A DNA stretch of 64,000 bases from Phycomyces blakesleeanus NRRL 1555(-) (Eukaryota; Mucoromycota; Mucoromycetes; Mucorales; Phycomycetaceae). The notes below the pieces were generated by a model. That model had not been told where the DNA came from. It worked only from the letters and a program-made list of their open reading frames with translations, and did not search any database. The position numbers and the translations under genes are program-made. Where the stretch lies: contig NW_017265134.1 in NCBI RefSeq assembly GCF_001638985.1, positions 2,199,732 through 2,263,731 on the forward strand, in the 5' to 3' direction. Shown in pieces: positions 45,551 through 57,359 of the stretch (position 1 is its first letter; every line of letters starts with the position of its first letter).

Positions 45551-47653
45551 ATTTTATGCAGGTAAATCAAGTTCCATGGCTTTTGTACTTCATCTGGTAT
45601 ACTATTATATAAATATATAAATCTGAGGCCACTTTTAAAAAAGAAAAGAAAAGAAACAAGGCTGGTAAAGTCAAGCAATTCAGGGCGTGGGATATTACTT
45701 AATCTGTAATTAGATTTGATTGTAAGACCTAGTTTTTTTTTGATTCTAGTAGTGTGTTGAATGTTGATAATGATAATGATAGCAATAATTAAATAAAATA
45801 AAATAATATGAATAAATCCCTCAGGATCCTTTAAATTAATCATGAAATAAAATTCAAGTGAGTATAGTGGCCTTGTATGCAGATAGATAGATATAGTGTA
45901 TTCTAGGATCAATATAAAAATAGAACTTGATCTTCCTAATTATCTATTGATTGTACTTCTTTATTGTATTATGAATCATCTACTAGATGCGCGGAAACCA
46001 AGTGTTTTAGACCTTGCCAGAGTTCTATTGTATAGTATTCTTGTATGTAGCTGTGTACAAATGTATGTGCTTTTGTGTACCGATTTACGCAATCTATAGT
46101 AAAACTTGCGTTCATTTTTATTCCTTGAATATTAGTATCATTTTGGCATGATTTTGTTACTTAAAATAAGGACTACGATAATCAATGTCAGTGTCAATTT
46201 CAACCACCTGGTTTATAGAATCATTAATAGAAAATGATAAGAAATGTAATATTATTATTATTTCATTCACCCTATCCCTTTATATGTATATGTATGTACG
46301 TTTTAGATATTTCTCCCATTCTTACTATCATTTCGGAGGGGATTAATCTATCTGGTCAAAGTAATGAATAATTAAATAATAAGAGTATATGATTGGAAGT
46401 AACCAAATCTTCAAGGACACTAGTAACCCGACTTTCCTCTTTCTAAACCACACCTTTTTATATATATAAATAAATAAATAAATAAATATAGGCATAAACT
46501 ACTTTGTAAGAATACGATTACCAAGCTAACGGTCAAGCTTCCAAACGCGTATTTTATTTCTATTTCTAAAAGAGATAAACTATTGTTAAAGCATCTATAT
46601 ACATAAAGTATAAACTATAATTTTTTTTGTATTTTTGTATTATAAAGCCAAATCAAAGTCAAAGTCAAAGTCAAAATCAAAATCAAATCGTAAATCTTTA
46701 CTGTTTCAACAACAACAGCAACAACAACAACAACAAAAAAGACTGGCACTTTTTTTTATATATATATATTCTTCTTTAGATATACGTGTAACTTTTACAA
46801 AGATATAAAGGGAGTCTTGTATGGATCGACCTAATCTGCAACTTATCATTGGTTAAACACAATGCTTTCATTTATTTTTTATTTATTTTTTTGCGTTCAA
46901 AGTCTATTTTAATAGGCTATTATTTCCAAAATGATTTCCGATAAGACAACAAGGTAAACCTATCAAGAAAAGGATTTAGAGATAGATTTTCGTCTCACCC
47001 TGTGACCAAACGCCAATAAAAATAAAAATCACTATATGTGTGTGTACCTGTGTTTCTAAGAGACTATAGATACTTATAGAGTGTGCAGCACTTTCTAAAT
47101 GACGATCTCAACTCATTATACTCGAGACCCTTAATTATTTTTATTTTATACTATGTATCTTTCTTTCTTTCTTTCTCTCTCTCTATATATATATTTATAT
47201 AATTAATTATCATTATTTGCGTTTAAAAGTGTGATTTTAATTTCCAATGACAGTCAAGTATTTTATCTTATTTTTTATAAAATAATAATAATTCTATTGT
47301 CATTGTCTTTACCACTACATCTCTATGATGTATGTATGTATCTATATGTTGTGACTTCTATAGTCTATATATCAATTTAGTTTCTGGAGTAATATAATAT
47401 TTTACTATCTTACCTTGTTATATACATGGATATTCTATAAGATCATATTCAACATCTAACCTAACACAAAGAGGTATTAATAGTGCTAACAATGAGAAGC
47501 TATTATTGAATTATTCTTGTTAGAGTATAAAAGTGTAAGTAATTAAGGGAAAAAAGCCAATTCAAGATATTCAAACATGTTGATGAAGCAAATATGCTTT
47601 TATATATCATACACTCTTTACCGAACCTGTGGATATATATTATATATCTGTAC

Positions 47654-47944
47654 TTAATTTAAATAATTTAAATATTTAAATGAGAAGCAAGCCAATAGCC
47701 AATAGACAAAAGGGCTTGTACTGTTGTTGCTCTTAGTATTGTAATAAAATAAAAATAAGAATAGCATGATTCTATGGGGCAACCTCACCCATAAGGCTTT
47801 CCACATGCGGCTATTATCATATTCTGATCCTAATTTTATAACATTGGCTTTCTCCCCTTGGCATTTGTCTTGGAGCCCAATAATACCAGCATGTGAATAA
47901 GCTTTCCATCTACATATGTAAAAGACTCTTCTTTCTATTGATTG

Positions 47945-47980
<36 letters not shown>
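47654..47980 (-). pseudogene. Protein-like open stretch without a start
   Basis: The minus strand is open for over 100 codons and includes RRVFYICRWKAYSHAGIIGL, QDKCQGEKANVIKLGSEYDN and MWKALWVRLP before becoming low-complexity and ending at a TAA. It has no initiator Met upstream. The same DNA read on the plus strand from 47767 also gives a protein-like 44-codon frame (MILWGNLTHKAFHMRLLSYS ...), so the true strand is unsure. I recognise no family; a mobile-element relic is likeliest. Confidence 0.25.
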
Positions 47981-47996
<16 letters not shown>

Positions 47997-49081
47997 TCTC
48001 ACATCTCATGTCTCCTTTTAATCATTTAGCCAGCTCAAGTTGTACACAGCTAAACACAGACTTAAAGATGGAGAAGAACAAGAAGAAAAAGAGAGGAATA
48101 ATGATAATAAACCCGCAGCTGCCACAAGAAACCTTTCATTTTCTCTCTGTTTGTATGTATATTTTACTATACTATATCTTTCATATGTAATTCACATGTT
48201 GGGTTCACCGCAGCCATTTTTTCCCCATTCTATGTGTTCTATTCAATATGAAATCCACAACATTTGAGACACGGTTACCTTAGTTTTGGTCGTAGATTTT
48301 TATTTTATTTTATTTATATTATTATTTATATTATGTATTACTTGCTACCACTATTAATACCATTAATGCTATTAATACCATTGCTACCATTACTATTACT
48401 ATTACTATTACTATTACTATTACTACTACTACTACTACTATTATTATTATTATTGGGTATTAGTTGTGGCACTGTGTTTAAGTCATGAATGGCTTGTGTG
48501 TTGGTGTGCGTGTATTTTTCATACATTTTCTATCAAGAACTGAGGATCTTCTTTTTCCTTATTTACCTTTTTTTTTTCTTTCTTTGATACCCGGAGTCTT
48601 ATTGTTTCTCCACAAACCAAGGTTATATTTGTCATCTCTTAAATGATGCGGATAGGTGCAACCTCAAACAAGCGATAATAAGAATAATAATAATACCAAT
48701 GAACTATAAGCTGTAAAAAAAAACAAAGAAAACCAAAGAAATCCCGCTGTGAGAACCTAGTACAAGAAAAATGGCTGTAGAATATATACATAAAAAATAA
48801 TAATACATATGAATCTTTCAAAATTTGATAGAATTTACAAAGAGTAGTCTATTTAAAAGAATATTTACAGCATTTTTTGTTACATTTTTCTCTACCTGTC
48901 TACCCGTCTCATTATTTCTTTTATGTATATATTGCTTCATAAGGCACAGTTACATAATATGACACGAAAAGAATAATACAATTTTTTTTATTAATATTAA
49001 TATAAATATAAATATATTATATTTACTTTGAATGCTTTTTTTAGAGAAGTTTGTGGAGAGACGGGGGTTGAACAAACCAAA

Positions 49082-49101
49082 CCCCCCCCCCCCCCCCCCC
49101 C
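49082..49101. repeat. Poly-C tract of 20
   Basis: Twenty consecutive C in otherwise AT-rich intergenic DNA. Its exact length is doubtful because such runs are error-prone in sequencing. Confidence 0.8.
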
Positions 49102-50246
49102 ATTAAATTATACAAGAAAAGAATCTTTTGTGAGTACAAGAAGTACAAGAAGTACAAGAAGCACAAGAATATATTGAAAGTTATCATCATTTTTATCACG
49201 TCCATCTTTCTCGATCTGCTTTTTTTTTCTTTGGTTTTGTTTTCTTTTTCATTTTTGGTGAAATAATATCTTGCACTACCCTGTAAACCTCAGTCCAACT
49301 TAATATAACTTGAAATGGCATGTTATTTGATAATCCCACGGCAACCATATAGTTCAACTTTTACTTGTGAAAAATAAAAATATAGGCATCAAGGCCCGAT
49401 TCCCTTGAGAACACCTTTTTTTTTCTTTACAGAATCTATCACCGTGAAAACAAGGGTTATAGTGTGTCAAAAATGTACACACACACACACACAAGTACAA
49501 ACACAAACACAAGCACAAGTACAAGCACAAGCACATATACATGAGTACCCTGTAAAACAACTTCTTTGAAGATATTCAATGATAGCTCAGTAGTACTTGC
49601 GAAAATAATGTATAACAGAAAAGCAAAGATGTGGATTTTTGTTTCAATTCAATACATTTGAATATTTTGAGATATTTGATTTGTTGAACTTCTTTCATAA
49701 TAATGTTTTTCTTTCTTTCTTTCCTTCTTTTTCAACAAATTTCTAAAGAAGTATAGATAGTGTAAGACCTCTCCTAATACTAACATACTCACCTCTTTTA
49801 TATATATATATAGCAAAACACACACACCTACATATAGAAGAAACAAAAGTATTACATCAATATATTGTGCTTTTGTATAGTTTCTTTGTCAATTCATTAA
49901 TCAATTAAGCTTGATTCTATGTATATATCATAAAACTCAATTTACATTACTAAAACCAAAGAAAGAAAGAAAGAGAAAAAACGGTCTTCTTCTTCTTCTA
50001 CTTCTTCTACTTCTTGGCTTTGTATTTATCCCAAGGTTATCTTTACAGTGCAAATATTTATTCAAAATACATTTAATATATACACACAAAATTATAGATT
50101 TTTTCTTCTTCTACAAGAAAAAGGAAGATATATGCATACATACATACACACACAGATAGACACCCACATAAATACATGTGTTTGCGTGCTCGTGTAGAAA
50201 GAGAAAGGGTATAAGACAAACTAATAAGAATAATAGGTAGATAGAT

Positions 50247-50348
50247 AAAGCAAAGCAGAGCAGAGCAAAGCAAAGCAAAGCAAAGCAAAGCAAAGCAAAG
50301 CAAAGCAAAGCAAAGCAAAACAAAGCAAAGCAAAACAAAGCAAAACAA
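50247..50348. repeat. CAAAG pentanucleotide array
   Basis: About 20 units of AGCAA/CAAAG, with a few CAGAG and CAAAA variants at the ends, lie about 55-155 bp past the stop codon of the Zn2Cys6 gene, so probably in its 3' untranslated region. On the minus strand it reads (CTTTG)n, a pure pyrimidine-rich strand with regular G. Confidence 0.9.
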
Positions 50349-50402
50349 AAGAGCAAAGGAAATAAAGAAAAAAAATTTAAAAAAAAGAAAAGATCAAGGA
50401 CG

Positions 50403-52171
50403 TTACAAAATGACTGCAAATGTGCGTGGTTGGGGCTTGTCTCGGTTCTTTGGCAGTCTTGGTCGCCCTCTTGGCTTGTGGTGGACATCTTCACAGCCCG
50501 TTTTTCCGGTTGCCACACATCTTCCACAGGGCCGGACATTGTCACATCGAAGGTGAGACCGTTTGCAGTGCTGACAGGCCTTGTCAACATTGCGTCCCTT
50601 GTCTCCCATACGAGTCTTCTTGACAGCCTGGGCAGACTGCTGCTTGGTCGGCCGGCTTTGGGTGCGCGGCATCTTCAAAAGTCCGTAATATTCATCATCT
50701 TCTGTCTCATCCTTGTCATCGTCGTCTGTCAATGTGTCATCGTCGTCTTCATCCGACAGCTGCTGTCTAGCCAGAATGGTACTGATACTTTCTGAATGTG
50801 ATATCCCGAGAGAGTTCACGTCCCCAACAAGAGGTGAGAGCCGGCAAAGAGGATTGTGTTTGGACGAGCTGTGGCAGTGTAGGTTGTTATTAGAAGTAGA
50901 AGTAGATGTGGAGGAAGACGTAGAATGTGAAGCAGAGCTATTGGTGCCATGGATATGTATCTGGTTTCTGGTGAGATGAAAGGACGGTTTGATGGACTGC
51001 TGGGGTTTTGTCGATCGGTGAAAGCCAAGTCTATCTTCTCTCTGAAGGGTCTTTGAAGGAAAGTGTTTTAAGGAGGGCATGCTTTTTGGTTTCTTTATCT
51101 TGATGACTAGTTTGTGGCGTAAGGTGAGAGGTTTGATAGTTTTTGATGAATTATTATTATGATCGTTATTATTGGTGCCTGTGCTCGTACTCGTACTCGA
51201 ATGTGTACTTTTGTTGAGTAATGAACAGTAACTACCAGGCATGATTTCACTATCTGACCGTTCATCTTCATCCATACTGTCGGTATTAGTTTCAGAAGAG
51301 GTGTCTGATGTTGGCTGAGAAGGGTAAAATGGTGAAGACGTGAATTGGGATTGTTGGTCGCAGTCTGGAGACAGTGGTCCCAATGTACATGAAAGGGTAG
51401 ATGGATTAGAGATCGATTGAAGTGACGAGTGTTTTGTTGAGTCGGCTTCAGCAACATACGCGTTGACATCCTAAAACACACACAAGCACCCATACAGCAC
51501 CCATGCACATATATACATATACATATATATATATACACATATATAAAGAAGAACAATAAAGACATAGGGGTTAACCCCCCAAAAAAATAAAAATAAAAAA
51601 TAAAGATACATTGGAATGGAAAGAGGGAATTCTTATCTTTTATAGTTGTATATAAAAGGAAACATAAAGCAGTAAACATCAAAATTGGTCTCCCTCCCCC
51701 CTTTTTTTTAAAGCTAAAAAAGACAATACTTGATATTTATGTGCGTCTTATATTATTTTAATTTTATATAACAAGGAAAAGGGTAAAAGACAAATGAATA
51801 ATTAATCAAATAATTGACTTACACTTAGGCTCACATATCCATGCATGTCGGTTGTTTCGACTGTCGGGCGTGAATGAAAAGAAGGATCAAGCACAGAAAT
51901 AGGTGTACTCGAATAGAAACTTGTGATATTGCTCAAAGGTACATTGTCATTTTGACCATGCCATTGATAATACACTCCGTAATTTGTGGTCGGAAGGTAG
52001 TAATTGGCTCCCTCTTCCTTTATCAAAGGCATGTTGTGACAACCATCTTTTGAAAACGACGTTCCTGGATCAGTCATACCAGCCTCATTACAAGAAAGTA
52101 AATACTCCATGTATGAAGGTGTATTACTTGCATTTGTATTTTGGTTCGTGTTTAGATTCGAGTTCGAGTTC

Positions 52172-52205
<34 letters not shown>

Positions 52206-52533
52206 CAGTAGCAGTAGTAGTATTGTTGTTGTTGTTGGTGGTGGTACTGGAACTATTACTAGTGCTGGTATTTGTAGCATTTGAAAGTTGAGGACAAGTA
52301 TCATAGTCTAACAAGAGATCAGTATCGTGTGTTTCGTCTGTCAAGGTACTTTGAGGATAGCTGAGGAAATAGCGTGATGGAAATGAGGTAGTGACTGGCC
52401 AATGCTCATTGAGATCGATGTGAGAATAGTCTGGTTGAATAGGTGTACCATCATAGTCGGGACTTGTTCCAGGAGTGTCTAGTAGTGGAGATGGAATACC
52501 AAAAAGATGAGAGTAGCCAAAAGGAGAGTCCAT
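50403..52533 (-). CDS. Zn2Cys6 transcription factor with a C-terminal zinc cluster
   Basis: Two exons on the minus strand, 51823-52533 and 50403-51470, give 592 aa. The N-terminal half is Asp/Tyr/Thr/Asn-rich and disordered, with a (TNN)n run encoded by a TAG/GTA-type repeat. The second exon carries Ser/Thr-rich and basic stretches (KLVIKIKKPKS). The DNA-binding module is at the extreme C terminus, residues about 536-563: KACQHCKRSHLRCDNVRPCGRC followed by GC, giving CX2CX6CX5CX2CX7C, the fungal binuclear cluster. It is followed at once by a PRGRPRLPKN AT-hook-like motif and then the end of the protein. The KACxHCxRxHLxCD and RPCxRC form is shared with the Ert1/Rds2/AcuK group of carbon-metabolism regulators, but those have N-terminal clusters and a PAS-like domain, not seen here. 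Nuclear; target genes unknown. Confidence 0.9.
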
Positions 52534-53462
52534 AGAATAACGTAAAATTTCTTTTCTTTTTTTTTTTAAAAAAAAAGATTCAAGTGAAGAAATGTATATA
52601 CTTTATAGATAAATAAAATAAAGATCAAATTTAGAATAAAAAATTTAGAGTAAAATGAAAGCAAAGTATGGGTATAGAGTATATAAGACGATATTGTATA
52701 GATAGAGCTATAGAGGATATTAGCAGAAAAAGAAGGGAAAAAAATAGAGAGATAAAAGGAGAAAGGGCGAGTAGGAAGGTACGAAAAGAATAAGTAGACA
52801 ACTGAAAGGAATGGAAGCCAGATATGAGGAAAAGAGGAGAATTGAAACTTGTGTGCAATAAGTTTGATATTGTTGAATTTGGTATAGAGAATATAAGGGT
52901 TAGAAAATATATAATAATACAATTTTTTTTTGAGGAGAATGAGATGATCGATGCTAGTATTACTATCAGAAAATCATTATAATTATAATCTTTTGTTTCC
53001 TTTTTGGTAAGGTGGTTTGGTACTAAGATCTTTAGCTCTAGTATCTATCTTTCTCCAAGTTTTTTTTTATTGTATATATAAGGATATCAGTTTGAACAAA
53101 AAGGGAACAGTTTCCAAGAGAAATGAGAGGTTTAAGCAATGGCAGAATTATAATAAATAGACACTACATGACGTATTGAACCAAAGTATTTTAGATAATG
53201 CATTCTTTAGCTTGGTTCTCTTGAAATTTTGAGAGACAAATAATAATTGTAATTGTGATTGTGATTGTAATTGTGATTGTAATTGTGATTGTAATTTTGA
53301 TCGCAATAGTAACTATATTATATTATATTAATATAAATTTATTCACACAAAAAGGCAAAGGTATATCTCTCTGGCCACCAAAAAAAAAATCAGGGCAGTT
53401 TTCCAGATGACATACTAATATCTTTTTCTTTTTCTCTTACAATTTCGATTCAAATCCGCCGG
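52534..53462. other. Upstream region of the Zn2Cys6 gene
   Basis: No supported gene. It contains a T11A9 tract at 52557-52576 immediately upstream of the start codon and a TTGTAATTGTGA repeat at about 53245-53300. ORFs at 52566-52922 and 52631-52858 are read from AT-rich leader DNA. Confidence 0.5.
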
Positions 53463-54418
53463 TTAGTGTTTGATTTCATTCATACGCCATGCTTGAGTTG
53501 GATCCAAATCCTTACAAATACCTTCCCCACACATCTTCTCTTTATTCTGCCCAGTAATCCTTTCATTCTGACACTAATTCCTAAACGGACAAACAAACAA
53601 AACAAGACAAAACAAAACGACAAAATAAAATAGGTCAAGAATTGTGTATATGATCCCTTCTTTTTTTGTTTTGTTATTATTTTCACCAATACCAATTTGA
53701 TCATTTTCTTAATACTTGAATATCTAATATAAGTATGTATTGGATTTGTACATAAAATTTCATAGAAATATAGAAATATACGTAGAATACATGGAGAAAC
53801 AGATCTGTCGGTACAGATCGAGAGATCGAGAGAGCAAGAGAGCGAAAGGAAGAAAGAGAGTTTAAAAATACCAAGGCTTATGCTGCATACCTCGTTCAAT
53901 AGTAAATACATCCATAATACTCTTCTCTTCCTCAACCTGAACAACTTATGCCATTCTCACAGGCCATAAAAAGAGAAAAAGATATCATGTATTGTCAACA
54001 ACCCTGCATAGATTGACTACAGAACCTCAAACACAGTCTGTCTTTAAACAAACAATAGACCAAAAATAAAACATAAAGTGCAAAATGCAAAATGCAAAAT
54101 AAATGTGGCGTTTCTATGTATTGAACGCTGTTTTAACTTATCAGCCTTAAGTATCAGCAGTAGCAACATATAAAACTCTGTATCTGCCTCCCTTTGCTCT
54201 TCTTAATTCATTCTCTTTCTCTCTCTCTTTCTTTGTTTACCCTTTTCTTCTTTAAGTTATAGTATACTATCTGTCAAAAGCAATGACCAAGAATTTCAAA
54301 CATGACTACATCTTTATAGACTGTGCCTTGTAGGTCTTCAAACGGAGAGAGGATAAGGTCGTCTGGTGTTTTCAAGAAATATAGACTGTTTTGAGATCAT
54401 ATTGCTTGGGAACTTACC
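53463..54418 (-). CDS. Unresolved multi-exon candidate gene (3' part)
   Basis: Three minus-strand stretches join in frame and read like real protein. Exon A about 54262-54385 (acceptor AAACAG) has LKTPDDLILSPFEDLQGTVY and KDVVMFEIL. Exon B about 53891-53956 has WHKLFRLRKRRVLWMYLLLN. Exon C 53463-53573 has QNERITGQNKEKMCGEGICK and DLDPTQAWRMNEIKH before a TAA. Phases fit if exon A ends G|GTCATT and exon B starts GTGAG|AA, but both sites are weak. An upstream exon ending at 54418 (CTTTG|GTAAGT) also fits in phase. The 5' end is not found; another protein-like segment lies at 54550-54632 (STSRYAPIIGMYRC). I do not recognise the family. It may be a real gene or a decaying one. Confidence 0.35.
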
Positions 54419-55259
54419 AAAGAAGATCCTGTCTATCAATCGATCAATTAATTGTTTTTAAAACCCTTTTATTTTCTGACTTTCTCCTATAGATATCCTT
54501 AAAAGAATTATAGCAATTGATAATTATACATAAAGCTAATATATGTATTCTATCCATTAATAAAGACAACAGCATACAGAAAAGAACAACGATACATTCC
54601 TATAATAGGTGCATACCGACTTGTAGAATATTCTAAAGAAAAGAAAGTTAACTGCCTTAATATATTAATTACGCTCTGATAAACTTTCGATATTATCTCT
54701 TGGTTGATTTCATGACATGTAAGATAAATAATCAAAGAGAGAGATAGATAGAAAAAACAAACAAACAAAGGAGCCGTGAATAATTAAATAATTAAATAAT
54801 TAAATAATTATATATATATATATATATATACCATATCATTCTATTATGTTGTGTTGTGTTGGTTTTCTCAAAGGGGGGGATTGAGGTAATTGTGCAAAAA
54901 ACAACTGTTTGCATTTTTTGTATATTCTAATACTCTACTCACTCAATTACTTATTATTTTTACTGACATTTTTGTAACCTTGTTACAAGTATTAGATATC
55001 TTTGCCATATCATATAATCCCATCTTAAATTAAAAGATATTTTAAAAAAAAGTCTATATTTTAAGCTAGTCTTTTAATAATATCCCTCTTTGATTTTCAA
55101 TTTGCTTCCTTGTTCTTGGTATTCATAAGATACTATTAAAGTACAAATGAGTGTAATGGACCCAATTGATTGATTCCCTAAATGTCCTATTGACATGGAT
55201 TGCAATATATATATATATGAGTACATTGAATTTCTTGATTAATTTATTATTTATTTACT

Positions 55260-55290
<31 letters not shown>

Positions 55291-55313
55291 TTTTTTTAGT
55301 AGTATACACACAA

Positions 55314-55374
<61 letters not shown>

Positions 55375-55462
55375 AATATAAATCTAAATGCCTTTTGGGG
55401 TTTTCTTTGTTTAGTTTGTTTTACTAAAAGTTTTTGTTGAATTTTAGCTTCTTTTCATCTTT
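54419..55462. other. Intergenic with dinucleotide repeats
   Basis: Possible 5' exons of the preceding candidate lie at 54419-54640. Beyond that no gene is seen. Repeats are (TAATTAAA)n at about 54780-54810, (TA)n near 54812-54832, (CTT)n at about 55261-55289 and a long (AC)n run at 55317-55358. Confidence 0.45.
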
Positions 55463-56601
55463 TCAGTCTTCTTCGTCGCTAGAATCATCACTATAAGCAA
55501 CCAGAGATCCAAGAGGATTCAAGGTTTCTTTTGGCTTGCTTTCTACAACTTTTGGCTTGCTCTCAGCAGCCTTTGGAGTTGAAATTGAAGTTGGAGTTGA
55601 CTTTGGTTCGCTATTCTCATCCTGGCCGTCAATCTTCTTTTTCTTTACTACAAGTCCTTGAAAGGGACTAGAGACTGATTTGCGCTTTGTAGACTTTAAT
55701 GAAGTCTGTGTCATGGTGACACTGGTTGCGGAAACGGTAGCTGCCAAAGTTGGAGGTGGAGGAGCAGTGAGACGTGCTTGTTCAACTGCCCTAATAGCAG
55801 AAAGAAAGAAAACAAAATAGAAAAACACACGCACACACAAATTAAAATAAGGAAAACGCCCAACCTATTTTAATCAAAAAAAGAAAAAAATAGTCTATAG
55901 ACACACCCATATATATATATTTTTATATATATTTACACCAGTTATACTTCTTGTAAACCTTCTTTCTTTTCCCTTTATCAATTCCATTTTTTTTTTAAAA
56001 AAAAAGTCTCAAGAAGCTTACTTTCGATATGTTTCCAATTCGTCCTTTTCTTTCATTTTTCTCTTTTCGTCCAGACTCTTTTGTTCGTCAGAAAGGGTTT
56101 TGTAGAATTCAGCCTCATCGGCATCCACAAGTTTAATCAGATTACTCAACCGGGTAGCCTCATGAAACTCTTCATCCTTAATGTTCCTCTGTTCTTGTAA
56201 CCTCTCAAAAAGTGTACGTGGATCATAGTCCTGAATTGGTGCCGATGCTTTTTTTTTTATTTTTTTATTTTTTTTTGTTTTTTTATTTTTTCAATCATCC
56301 CAAAGAATGGTATCAAGACCCCCCTTTTTTTTTAATGAGAAAAAAAAAGAACAACGATAACAACAGCTAAAGCAAAAACAACACTAGCAGAAACCTATTT
56401 ACTTCCCACCATCTTTTACATGCTTCATTCTTCAAAAACACACACACACACAATGAAAGAAGAAGAAAAGAAAAATTCACAAGACATGACATGTGTGAAT
56501 GTATGTTCTTGTGCTGATTTACCTTGAACCTCGGATCCATCCAACTTTTCTTCTTCGCCTTCAACAACACCTCGAGACACGAAAGACTTGTTGAATGACA
56601 T
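55463..56601 (-). CDS. FAM192A/Fyv6-family nuclear protein
   Basis: Three exons on the minus strand, 56523-56601, 56022-56247 and 55463-55790, give 210 aa. The N terminus MSFNKSFVSRGVV and the segment YDPRTLFERLQEQRNIKDEE, with a following LVDADEAEFYKTLSDEQKSL helix and ELETYRKAVEQAR, are the NIP30/FAM192A N-terminal domain. The human member (PIP30) binds proteasome activator PA28gamma and the yeast member Fyv6 is a second-step splicing factor. The C-terminal half is Lys/Ser/Pro-rich with a KRKSVSSPF motif and ends in a very acidic DDSSDEED. The second exon follows a stretch of A residues (AAAAAAAAAAG) rather than a polypyrimidine tract, but the phase-1 junction restores the conserved reading. 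Head-to-head with the RBM26/27 gene, 304 bp apart. Confidence 0.85.
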
Positions 56602-56905
56602 TTTGTTCTTATCAAAGAAAAATCGAAAGAAATATAAATGTATTTATAATTATATATAGAGAGAGAGAGAGTAAAGAATGAAATACAGGTGGTTTCTTTG
56701 AGGTCTTTCTACCTTTTGTCAAAAGGTGAGACTGCAGAAATAGATGTATATAGAAAAAGAGAGAGAGAGAGACGGGAAAAAAAAGAAAAAGAAAAGATAA
56801 AGATATGTATATTAAAAGCAGTCAGGTGACGTCACTCGCGTTTGCAGAAAAACCGACTGTGCTCGTCAAATTCTACTCTCCTTTTTTTTCTTCTTTATAG
56901 TCGTG
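56602..56905. promoter_or_regulatory. Bidirectional promoter with a perfect CRE
   Basis: 304 bases between the divergent starts of the Fyv6-like and RBM26/27-like genes. TGACGTCA, the palindromic CREB/ATF site, lies at 56827-56834 in the context GTCAGGTGACGTCACTCG, roughly 70 bp before the RBM26/27 ATG. The rest is (GA)n-rich on the Fyv6-like side. Both genes act in nuclear RNA metabolism, so joint control is plausible. Confidence 0.6.
56827..56834. promoter_or_regulatory. CRE palindrome TGACGTCA
   Basis: Exact 8-bp ATF/CREB consensus, the only perfect copy noticed in the window. Its position between two start codons makes a regulatory role likely. The binding factor cannot be inferred. Confidence 0.6.
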
Positions 56906-57326
56906 ATGTCCAACAGACAGCAACCTTCAGATCTTAAAGCCTTCCTTTGTAAGGAAGTGGAGTCAATGTAAGTAGTCGATCTTTGTAATTACTGTTTTGT
57001 ATATATATATATATATAATAGACAAAGAAGAAAAAAAAACAAGGAGCTAGAGCAGTAGATATTACGGAACGCGATGTTCTAATCATTACAATCCAGATGT
57101 GATGCTGAGCCTGATGTCCTTGCCAACTTTGTCATGACAATTATTGGCGAAAAGGAGATAGATAACGCATTAAGACAATCTTTGGAGAAGAACCTCAGAG
57201 ATTTTCTCGACGATCGTATGTAATCCACATAAATCAACTATTTTCCAAAGCAAAAAACAAAACAAACAAAAAAACAAAACAAAGCAACAAAAGCATCAAC
57301 GACAACAACGTCAACAGCCTAAAAAA

Positions 57327-57359
<33 letters not shown>

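Larger units (their letters stand above)
45026..50402. other. Long gene-poor region, 5.4 kb
   Basis: No gene could be supported. It contains (ATCT)n at about 45515-45550, AAGTCA repeats at 46650-46690, CAACAA repeats at 46705-46735, (CT)n followed by (TA)n at about 47946-47996, TTACTA/TTATTA repeats at 48375-48450, a poly-C tract at 49082-49101 and a CAAAG pentamer array near 50250. The plus frame at about 48034-48140 (YTAKHRLKDGEEQEEKERNN) is protein-like and may be an isolated exon. A relic at 47654-47980 is listed separately. Confidence 0.4.

Noticed and set aside
50073..50348. Frames encoding Leu/Cys/Phe repeats
   Set aside because: Translations of the CAAAG pentanucleotide array.
53435..53465. 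TTTCGATTCAAATCC segment resembling a tRNA T-arm
   Set aside because: No matching acceptor stem, D-arm or anticodon arm could be drawn around it.
54282..54332. Plus-strand mini-ORF MTKNFKHDYIFIDCAL after a CT-rich leader
   Set aside because: Ends after 16 codons, and the same DNA reads better as an exon on the minus strand.
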